From assembly GCF_032854445.1 (NCBI RefSeq), contig NC_088295.1, positions 62,351,249-62,415,248 of the forward strand: 64,000 bases of DNA, given 5' to 3'. Numbering within the stretch: position 1 is the stretch's first letter; every line of letters starts with the position of its first letter. This DNA is from Liolophura sinensis (Eukaryota > Mollusca > Polyplacophora > Chitonida > Chitonidae). This document shows positions 55,374 to 64,000 of the stretch, in pieces. The position numbers and the translations under genes were made by a program. The notes beneath the pieces are model-generated. The model worked only from the letters and a program-made list of their open reading frames with translations, had not been told where the DNA came from and made no database searches.

Positions 55374-55508
55374 ATGAGTCAGAGACGTGGATTTAATACC
55401 ATTATCGGGCAGAGAATTTTCAGTATTCTCCTGCTTACGTGTTGTTTTTTATTTGGGACACAGGTGGTGATCAGCGGTCAACATGATCTTCCGTGTAGTC
55501 TTACATAA
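55374..55508 (+). CDS. Candidate short frame with signal-peptide-like N-terminus
   Basis: From an ATG at 55,374 the frame reads MSQRRGFNTIIGQRIFSILL followed by LTCCFLFGTQVVISG and stops at 55,508. A basic start, a hydrophobic core of about 15 residues and small residues after it fit a signal peptide or a membrane anchor. If real, it would be the first exon of a secreted or membrane protein; a GT after GGGACACAG (55,461-55,469) is one possible donor. No TATA box or other exon is visible. Hydrophobic frames arise easily by chance in T-rich DNA, so confidence is low. Confidence 0.15.
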   Translation: MSQRRGFNTIIGQRIFSILLLTCCFLFGTQVVISGQHDLPCSLT

Positions 55509-56815
55509 AGTTCCCTGGATAACACTTGCTACTATGATCACAACATTTCACAGTTTGCCAGCACAGCTTGCCATAGGTCGGATGTTTAGTCTAGGCCCTA
55601 TATAGTTTCCTTCTTCCATAATATAATTAGCCGCCGTCGTTAAAATATTACAGGTAGAGGTAAAATAGTTTGTGTACCGCAATATATACTGCAAACTTAA
55701 GAGAGTTATGGTGTCTTAGTCTCAGTTTGATGAAAGAATGAACCTGTCTTCCCATGAGAAGAGGAATGCGTGAACGCATACTTTGACGAAGCGGGAAATA
55801 TACCATAAACGACATTTAGTAGCCATTGCAATCAGCCGGGTGTAAGCGGAGTCTATATATTGGGTGATAATGTGCGGATATCGTGCCCACGCTAATGAAG
55901 ATTCCCTTGTCTTAAGCCTAGAGTTACAGCGCCCAAACTTGCCTGTAGATTGTAATTAGTTTTATATAATTAAGCCTGCTGGCGTCGTCGTAAATGAAGC
56001 ATGCACACCCTTATCCATAAGTGCCAAATGCCACCGGGCCGTTATGCAACTCAGCTCATAAGAAAAAAGTGTGACTTAAGTAGAAAGTAATAAGAAACAA
56101 CCCCTGGCACAAAATTGAGGAGAAGTTTCAAAATTGCACAAGTCGACCATAGCCGAAGGCTGTCCAGTCAAAGTAATGAACACATGGAATTTGTCATTTT
56201 ATGACGAAGGAAGTCATATGAAAAAACTCCTCGCCTGGGTAAATGGAAGCTCCAATAACTGTCTGAAGGAGTTCAACAGTCCATCCTTCGCACATCATTT
56301 CACAAACTTTTAGCCGTTTCCTCCTTGAAATGCCCTGTTCAATATGGATATGAAACCGGTTCGATATGTGTACCAAGCTAACATGGGCCACTGGTTGTAG
56401 ATGGCAATATTTTCTATCTTGGCATGCAGTTTATTTCGAAGGGGCATGCACTAATTCAAATACAGAAGTCACTATATCTCCATTTAACGTCTCTCTTTGC
56501 TTGTTAACATTATTGTGGAGGAAATTATTATTTTTCAGCACCGGTACGATGCCGCAGAATAGGGGAAATACATGAATCAAATGCAGTACAGTCAGAGAGG
56601 TCCAAAACTAGAAAGTGATATGTGACAGCTGCTGAGTACTGTGTTCTGATTTCATGTCGGTACTTCCGTGAATCTACAGCACAATGTATCATGGACCTGT
56701 GCTGTACGGTACGTTCTGTCACCCGAGCAGTACCTTGCGGCAGCCACACAGTACTGTCAGACTGCTGTTCAATGCTATTAAAGTAGAGTTTCCAGACGTA
56801 ATGGTAAACCGCATG
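55509..56815. other. Gene-free stretch with a faint SINE trace
   Basis: 'CATAATATAATTAGCCGCCG' then 'TCGTTAAAATATTACAGG' at 55,617-55,655 looks like a very old SINE 3' block. Nothing else is recognised. Confidence 0.35.
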
Positions 56816-56818
56816 ACT

Positions 56819-56863
56819 GGGGATGCACAACAGCCTTATGATGTAAGGCTGTTGTGCATCCCC
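56819..56863. repeat. Perfect inverted repeat, 20-bp arms, 5-bp loop
   Basis: GGGGATGCACAACAGCCTTA, loop TGATG, then the exact reverse complement. The right arm is also the first unit of the adjoining 21-bp array, so the palindrome is an inverted copy of one repeat unit. Confidence 0.96.
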
Positions 56864-56998
56864 ATAAGGTTCCTGTGTACCAATATAAGTCAGTTGTGCA
56901 GCACGATAAGGCCGTTGTGCAGTGTCATACGGTTGTTGTGCAACACCATAAGTCAGTTGTGCAGCACCATAAGGCTGTTGTGCACCGCCATGAGGATG
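56844..56998. repeat. 21-bp tandem repeat, seven copies, coding-length unit
   Basis: On the minus strand the units read GCACAACAGCCTTATGGTGCT with variants. They stay in one frame and give heptapeptides of the form AQQPYGA (variants AQLTYGV, AQRPYRA, TQEPYGD). The surrounding minus-strand frame is 171 codons long (56,528-57,043). The changes between units often alter the amino acid, which argues against strong protein constraint. No known protein is recognised. It may simply be a minisatellite without stops. Confidence 0.85.
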
Positions 56999-56999
56999 G

Positions 57000-57429
57000 T
57001 TTCCAATACGAGAAAGTTTTAAAATGCATGTCGACCTTTCCATCCGGTGTGATTGTGAACAACAAAATGACGTTTAACACTGCCCTTGGGCCTTTCTACT
57101 GAGTAACGTGGAGTATAAGCTTTCGCTGCGGTGCAGATGAAATACTTACATACAAGCTGGTGAATGACACTGTGTTTGCGCTGTTCAAAACTGAGCACAT
57201 AGTAAGCGTGTATGGGGATGTCAGTGTAACAATAAGAACACAAACCACGCTGTACATAACGGTGAAAACCATCTTCGACAACATGCATAAAAACAACATG
57301 GTTCAAGTTTCCGTAGCTGCAGCAGAGTGCCGGTTTAGTGCCGGCTTGGTGCCTGCTTATACAAGCCTGAACATCCAGGACAGAATAACCAGCTCACTGA
57401 GATGGCATCTTCCTGTCGTCTTGTGTTAA
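57000..57429 (+). other. Near-open frame with one stop, nature unknown
   Basis: After the 21-bp repeat, one plus-strand frame is open to 57,429 except for a TGA at 57,100-57,102. The part after the stop has balanced, non-repetitive composition (CGADEILTYKLVNDTVFALF, then VSVTIRTQTTLYITVKTIF). It could be a decayed gene fragment, but I recognise no family, and the antisense strand is also open over 95 codons. No splice sites are convincing. Confidence 0.25.
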
Positions 57430-60090
57430 GGACCTGCTTAACCTACTTTTCACTGTCAAAGTAGACTGAAAAACTCAAAGTACTTAACTTTTTTTTTCAG
57501 ACGATCCGTTTGTCAACGAAACGGATGACGTGGCACTGCTATGGTTTGGAATACCACAAATATTATTCTAGTAGCGAGATGAATGATAAACCGCAAGACG
57601 CGAAACGTTATCGTGTTTGTCTCTCAACAGAACAATATTTATGATATTGAGCTTTTAATACATGATATTCTGTTATGTCAACAGAATTATCTATTATTTA
57701 TGTCAACTGTTTTGTCGAATAATATTAAATGTATAGAAGTCCTTATATTTCGCTATTATATTAACTGTTGTTAAATAAGAGGATTTAAGCCTTAATTCCA
57801 TGCACTTTCCACGAACAGCCAGAAACTGTTTCCATCCCAAGATATACAAATGCTGAGCTGTTCACTTTTCGCCTTGTGCCTCAGTTCTTAGGTTCCACTG
57901 TAGCTAACAAAAGATTTCTGAGCTTATCTTAAGCTAGTGTCTCAACGATATTCCATCAATCGCCTTCACCCTAAGTTTGTTCAGGTTCATGATGAGTTCC
58001 CTGGTAAGTCATCATTCTCGGAGTGTTCAGAGTTCACGGCTCTTAGTTATCTAATATAGACTGAAGTCATAAATTGCAAGGAAAGAACTCAACTTGCGGA
58101 TGGTAGATTGTACTGCCGGAAAGAATCACTTTACACATTTTAAACTTCATAGTGTAAAATATTTTTGCTCTTTGAAATATTAATAATAATATTATAGCTG
58201 TGTGTGAATCTTTGACTTATGTCTTTAAACGTTTTATAATTACGTATTTAGAGCTCTGGCTCTCTACATTATAACTGTGTTTGGTTTCACTTAACCTAAT
58301 GCTAGAGGAATTATATCCACCATATTGCATAAGATCGCCATGTTGGATACACATATATTTGCTACTGCAACTGAGGTACATATTTTTGACTTACATTTTG
58401 CCATGGCACACTGAATTGATTTATTAACTTCCAACAATATGTCGTTATCCAGTGAATACATCATCTTGCTTACACCCACTTTTGGGTCGCATTATATGTG
58501 GCTCAATGTATCCGTCAAGTTGGAGAGCTGAAAATTGCGTTGTCATGTTGGTTGACAAGCAATGTATGTGTACTACGTCATCATTTAATGAACAAAACGA
58601 CATAGGAAACAAGAAATATAACATCATATTACAACTTTGGGAAACAGTGTTTCAGGGTCAAAGAGTAGGTGTAAATAAAAATTTTATTTCAATTAGTACT
58701 CAAAAAAAAAAGACAGTGTTTCTTCTTCTGCAGTAAATTAGACGTAGCGGCAAAGTTTTTTTCTGTTTTGAATGATGAAACGTGCTTGTGTCGCAACTAT
58801 CAGATAAAACTGAACACAATAATTAGGTAAACAAACCAAAAAGAAAATTGACAATATCTTTCAATTTATTTTTTCAGGGTTTCACGGAAGAAAACCTCCG
58901 AATATTGTTTTTACGAACAACAACTTGTCGAAAACCTGATCGATTATTCTATTTTCGGACTTGAAATTAAATTTCTTTTGAGAAAGTCTTCGACGGGCCG
59001 AATTGGGATACATTCTAACTTGATTAGAATTGAACGACGGCATGTATATGGCATTACATGTTGTAAGTTGCAATGGGCGGTGTCCATCAAAATTATATGT
59101 ACGGAATGTCTATTGACGACCCTATAAACATTCAGAAACAGCTATTAATATCCTTAAGTGCAATTTAGGTTCTGTTGACATTTCTGGACTATGGGTGATA
59201 TAGTGTTACTTCTTCTGTGCACATATTAATCCGTTGGCCACCGAGCTTGAGCTTTGCATGAGGCAACCCCACAGTATGCCAAGTAAAAGCCGAAGAAAAC
59301 CCCATGCATGGCGTGGTCTTTGGCGAAACATAACATTCAAACATTGCCAATTGAGGTATTTACAAGTTTCACACTCTAATCATGCACAATGTTTGGCCTA
59401 TAACCGTAATTCTCAATCACAAAACATTTCACGTGTACCGTGGAATGCAGTTATCGAACCACAAACTATTACTGGCATTTTCAGTAATTGTAAACCAGTG
59501 ACATTTAAAGAATTGCAATAAACGTCATTACGGTTTTTATACTTGATCCCCGCTTAAGAAATGGCGCTGAGAGGCGTGTAAGTTGTTTGCTTTTTTAAAC
59601 ATTTACATCAAGATTAAGACGAACACGACTCTAATTGAGGTCAACAGACAAGAGGCCGGATTCACGTGTGACAATTTGCCAACTATCACTCTGTGGCCGC
59701 TACTATAGTTCCACTCCACAGTCTTTTGTATTGATAGACTCGATAAATCGTTACATAACGCCGCAGGGGCAGTTCTCGAGTCATGCACTGTAGCCTGCCT
59801 GGACATGATAAGCGGATCAAAGATTGAAAAATCGCAAACCGCCCAACTGGCATCATCACGTAATGTTTACCGTTTTGAAAACTCACCTCAATCAATCGTT
59901 ATAATACTGAGAACTAACAGTTTTGCACAAAGCCAAATGTTCGTGTTTTGTTTTGTTCTTAAATTTATTTTAACATTTGTTTTACCTTTTCAGCTGGAGT
60001 GTGGATTTTTTATACGACACCTTCAGATTGAATCTAACACCAGCTTACCTTTTTTAATAAGCGGTGGGAGCTGTTCCATAACGGCATTGT
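57430..60090. other. Gene-free 2.7-kb stretch
   Basis: A partial minus-strand copy of dispersed repeat 'D' lies at about 59,640-59,705 ('AGAGGCCGGATTCACGTGTG', 'ACAATTTGCCAACTATCAC'). The frame at 59,234-59,521 has no domain. The rest is unremarkable AT-rich DNA. Confidence 0.45.
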
Positions 60091-60094
60091 AGGC

Positions 60095-60163
60095 TAAGTT
60101 GATTGTAACTACCATGACATCACATGTTCGAGATGGTATATAGATGTAGATACAATCAACTTA
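60095..60163. repeat. Inverted repeat, 13-bp arms
   Basis: TAAGTTGATTGTA at 60,095-60,107 and its exact reverse complement at 60,151-60,163 enclose 43 bases. It may be a hairpin or the remnant of a small inverted-repeat element. Confidence 0.7.
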
Positions 60164-60164
60164 C

Positions 60165-61345
60165 GGTATTTTCTTACACTACAGTGCGTTGCCCGTTCAA
60201 AGTAATTCCTATCTGACACACGGTGTAAATGACCTGCCTCTACTTCGTGTAGTATCCATTCTATATTTTTAGTACGGGAAATATCCATGTCGTCTACATT
60301 GCCTAATTTGCATACGGAATTTTCTGTACCATTTTTTCGGATACGCGATAGCTTGGGTCCTCACCACCATAACCCCTACAAGTGTAATGTCGATCGCACA
60401 AAGAGTGGTGGAGAAAATTGAAAGCCAGACGTACACTGGCTATATGCAGAGATTCCTTCTGTTAAACGTAGATACTGCAGCGCTTCTAACGTTTTAATGT
60501 GGTACCTCATTTATCCGAAATGATATACCTTGATATGTGTGCATAAAGGCTTCATGATTCTGTTGGATACATCGTACATTATTTAAAAGGTATATACCTT
60601 TCTATTGATCTGCCGGCTTTATTTCTACGAGCTGGAGTCGGTGTTATGTTCGAAGAATGTTCACATTACCCCTCTGTATCCGATAACCTGTAGGCTAAAA
60701 CAGGTATTTTGTATACACGGTATATCTGTTTGACGATCAACAATTCTGATTATTGTCTATATATACATGTGTAATGAACAACAATTTTTTTTCATGTTTG
60801 AGACATATTTTATATTTTTGAACAAACCCTATATTTTATGCATATTTTCCGTCAATGATCGGAAATATTCGGAAATGACGTCATCGATGAACATAATGGA
60901 AACGCGAGACCAGCTAAGCGCCCCCAATTCGAGCTCTCCTCCCAACAAATGTTGTTTTGACCGCCATTACCGTTTACATCTCCACAGAAGGCCACCTAAT
61001 TATATTATATTATATGTATACGATTCGCAGGCTGTGGTTTATATTCATAGACATATTAATATGTAGTAATCCGTTTGAAGCGGAAATTCTTTCTTCTGGT
61101 TACAGTGGAAAATTAGAACGCAGCGAGTGTACGCTGCCTGCGGAGGTAGATTGGTGATATAGCTGGTGATATATACATGCACATCGTTGGTTTGAACCCT
61201 ACTTTATGTACAATCAGGTCAGTTTGGGATTTTAGTATATACGTGGCAATTTCGGGGTAATGATAAGAATGACTCGATCAGATCCACAACCTTAACTGCA
61301 TGTCGATGGTGGTACCAGCAGGTATTTCCAAACACGTCACATTGC
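60165..61345. other. Gene-free stretch
   Basis: Nothing recognised. Confidence 0.4.
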
Positions 61346-61350
61346 AAGTA

Positions 61351-61680
61351 TGCTTGAGGTTTAGCCTTGTGCTGAACAATTTTCACTTATCTGACGACGA
61401 GAAGTCACTGCGTTTGTGTACATATGGTGTCACGTCAAAGTGCTGCCGCCATTGAAGTATCATGTCGAAGACACCAGACATGACACCTCACCTAGTCACA
61501 TTATACTGACACCGGGATAACCAGTTTCTTACTCTAACCTCTCAGTGCTGAGCGCAAAGCGAGGTAGCAGCAAGTACCATTTTTAAAGTCTTTGGTATGA
61601 TCCGGCCCCGGCTTGATCCAGCGGTCTCCTGATATTGAGGCGAGCACTCTAACCACTTGGTCACCGAAGCGGTGACGACA
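61351..61680 (-). mobile_element. SINE family B (second subfamily), minus strand, near full length
   Basis: Minus-strand reading starts with a tRNA-like head: 'GACCAAGTGGTTAGAGTGCT' (A box) and 'CTGGATCAAGCC' (B box). Then follow 'AAAGACTTTAAAAATGGTAC', 'TGTCATGTCTGGTGTCTTCG', and the 3' block 'GTCAGATAAGTGAAAATTGT' with 'AAGGCTAAACCTCAAGCA'. Its order of modules follows 50,121-50,457, but the head and mid-body differ. Confidence 0.82.
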
Positions 61681-61684
61681 TAAT

Positions 61685-63800
61685 GGCATATTGTATTACG
61701 CCGAAGGGCTATGTAAACTCCAGAATACCAAAAACGTTTGCGTGACATGTCCATCTGCACGAGAGCTTAGAATTCCAGTAACTTTAAAATATCTGTTTCC
61801 AATGGTCCACTGTTGTGGATTGTTTCTTAAAGCCTCCAAGAGATTTAAGACATTTTTCTTGTGTTGTTTACTGCATGTCTTTTTGATGTCGACACTGTAT
61901 ATACAATCCCGGTGAAAGATCGATATTTATGTACTTTTTAACCAGATAAGTGCTTTTCCTTTAAATGGTTTCAGTTTTTCCGTTAAGACATCTTAAATTT
62001 GCAGCAAAGAAAATGTGCATACAAAGCATTTGATGGATAACAAATATTAGCCTCAAGGAATCCAACATGGTTAATGGAAGTTCATGTTATATGCTGTACT
62101 CGTATACTCATATATGTACTCATATATACCCATTAGCGAGACAATATTAATCATTTGTAACCCTTATACCACCAAAAAATCGTATTTATTATTTAACTTT
62201 TCAAAAGAAAACTGTCGGTGAAAGTATACTGCATAGATATTTCAAGACACTTCATGTAATGTACACCATTGTTACATCAAGCACTCCACACTATGGATTT
62301 AGCCTTGGTGTTAGAGTACTTAAAGTCGATTGCGTTGCTATATACTTCACGAACCTCCCAGATTGCATTTCAAGACAACGTCACGGAGAACTAAGATATG
62401 ACCCTACTCTTCTCCCATACAACGTGCTCTGTTAGTTGTTCACTGTCCTTTTATGAATATTTGTCAGTAACGATTACCCGGTATAAACTGACATTTGATT
62501 ACATACCTGTAATGCAATTGTCTCTCACACGCATGGCACGGTCTTGGCATTGCGCGTCGTTGTCTATGAATGCAACTCCTGGCCTGGCGATTTACAGTTA
62601 TAGTAAATCGGTGTAAAGTACATCACGCATGTCAATTCATAGGCTTATTTATTCTCTTCTACCGAGTGTATGTCCCCATTTAGAAAGATCCAGAGGCTTT
62701 AATCCAACTTTAGCGAAATTGTATATTTGCGTGATGAAAAATATTCGACCAATAATAATGTGCGCAACAGACAACTCAGCATACCTGTAATATTAGCGGT
62801 GGGTCAAACACGAAATACAATAAATTATAATGGTTTAACACAGCATCAACATATGAAAAAGAAAAGAACACAAGGTTAGTATGTATGTATGATTAGGGTT
62901 AAACAAGTAGAGAGACATGGGGTATACTATTGTTTCCGGAAAATCCTTTGATTTCTCACGACATATTGTAAATTTGTGAAGTAAACAAAAAATCAGTGAC
63001 AACATTTAAAATGCAACGTTTGACGTGGCCAAAATTTAATAATGCTAGTCATCATCGGGATTTGAACTCATTCCCATCGAAGAAAATAGTGTCCATGGCA
63101 TGCCTATATTTTAAACTTTCCCCGCGGTGATAGGAATCAAAACTGGCAGACTGTGGTCAATTGGGAAAGATGAAGATACAGCTGTGGTACATACATGCAT
63201 ATACCGATATTAGTAAGCTGCTCCTGGTGGATGAGAAAACATTGACTCTATTCATTAATTGCCACGCCCATGCGTTGTCATGACCTTTAATAAGTACCGA
63301 TATACACTTCATCGTCATGTATAATAATGTGTTGATATTCACACGGCCGTACCTTAATCGTGTTATCAGATCTTAATTGAAAGAAGGATGAAAAAATATG
63401 TTTAAAAAAAACGTGACGGGAAGACAACGACATTGGAGTATAGGCCTTTATAACAGGATGTACAGACATAGGATGGGTAAGGTGGCTAGGCTGACTAAAA
63501 CAACGGTACTTGCTTTGATAGTGTATCAAGCTGTTAGATTGCTCACGCGAGATGGTAAACTGTTTTGTGTACATATATCTGTATGTGTGCCTGTTTGTGG
63601 GATAGGGAAGGGCGATCATATGTACGACATATTTTCCACGTATGATTTGTATTTTCTTAATCAGCTTTTTATAAACTTTGTTAATTTATTAAATGTAACG
63701 GTATTTTAGTTTCCTGTGTATAGGTCAGAACAAACGTGCATGAATTCAGTCCCACGGTGTTTCGGGCAAAGGGTTTCGTGATTCCATTGCTTTTATTGTT
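61685..63800. other. Gene-free 2.1-kb stretch
   Basis: Frames at 61,691-61,915, 62,398-62,616 and 63,287-63,709 show no domain. No repeat was recognised. Confidence 0.4.
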
Positions 63801-63803
63801 CCC

Positions 63804-64000
63804 AGGGCCTTTGTGGTAAAGTGGTCAAAGATACTCTCTTACCTTCCAACCAATACAACACATATACGTCAAACGTGTGGGAGTGTACCAGCAATTCGCC
63901 AAAGGTCGGAGGTTTAGCCGGGACACTCCGGTGTCCTCCCCAACTGAAACTGACAGCCATCGTATAAGTAAAAAATTCTTAAGTATGTATTGAAACAACA
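63804..64000 (+). mobile_element. SINE family C, plus strand, running to the window edge
   Basis: A tRNA-like head 'GGGCCTTTGTGGTAAAGTGG' is followed by 'TCAAAGATACTCTC'. Then come 'CAATTCGCCAAAGGTCGGAG', 'GGGACACTCCGGTGTCCTCC', 'ACAGCCATCGTATAAGTAAA' and 'AAATTCTTAAGTATGTATTG'. The 3' block is a variant of the one in families A and B; the head and body are distinct. The element may continue past the window. Confidence 0.75.

Noticed and set aside
56528-57043. 171-codon minus-strand frame as a structural-protein gene
   Set aside because: Repeat units differ by amino-acid-changing substitutions, the part after the repeat has no recognisable character, and the other strand is equally open. Kept only as a repeat with a note.

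Overview
This window looks like gene-poor, AT-rich, repeat-dense DNA from an animal nuclear genome, most likely a mollusc or another lophotrochozoan. The evidence is the repeat content. There are about fifteen copies of a tRNA-headed SINE whose 3' part carries 'TGAAATATTCTTGAGTACGG', followed by a TAAA-rich tail. There are also further SINE families of the kind common in bivalve and gastropod genomes, a degraded Ty3/gypsy retrotransposon whose polyprotein resembles 'K02A2.6-like' copies from such genomes, and many micro- and minisatellites. Open frames outside the retrotransposon are short and scattered over all six frames. No complete protein gene, rRNA, stand-alone tRNA, CRISPR array or bacterial-style operon can be supported. 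The stretch is probably intergenic or intronic.

Layout. 1-23.3 kb holds SINE copies (0.9, 2.3, 5.5, 6.4, 6.7, 8.2, 11.8 and 18.9 kb), pairs or trios of older repeats, a 28-bp and a 41-bp tandem repeat, and two weak candidate coding exons on the plus strand (7082-7227 and 8976-9110). 23,305-28,294 is one LTR retrotransposon on the minus strand. I can delimit it fully: 5-bp target-site duplication (GTAGA), two LTRs of about 217 bp, primer-binding site, remnants of gag, nucleocapsid, protease, reverse transcriptase, RNase H and integrase, and a polypurine tract. It is broken by stops, frameshifts and deletions. Its RNase H domain contains six near-perfect tandem copies of a 66-bp segment carrying the TDHKPL motif. 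28.3-48 kb is mostly featureless sequence with copies of an older dispersed repeat (about 280 bp), an (AT)n tract, SINEs, and a repeat of about 300 bp present three times between 37.8 and 39.4 kb. 48.2-49.2 kb has a GAGT/GAGC microsatellite and a 21-copy, 34-bp minisatellite with higher-order structure. 49.3-64 kb contains a MITE-like inverted repeat, a complete SINE of a second family, two more copies of the first family, a 21-bp in-frame repeat next to a perfect 20-bp-arm hairpin, and truncated SINEs up to the right edge.

Nothing here amounts to a new multi-gene system. The most notable signals are the in-frame multiplication of an RNase H motif inside a dead retrotransposon, the sharing of one 3' domain among three SINE families with different tRNA heads, the higher-order minisatellite, and the hairpin-flanked heptapeptide repeat. 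Coordinates of dispersed repeats are by eye and can be off by tens of bases at degraded ends.
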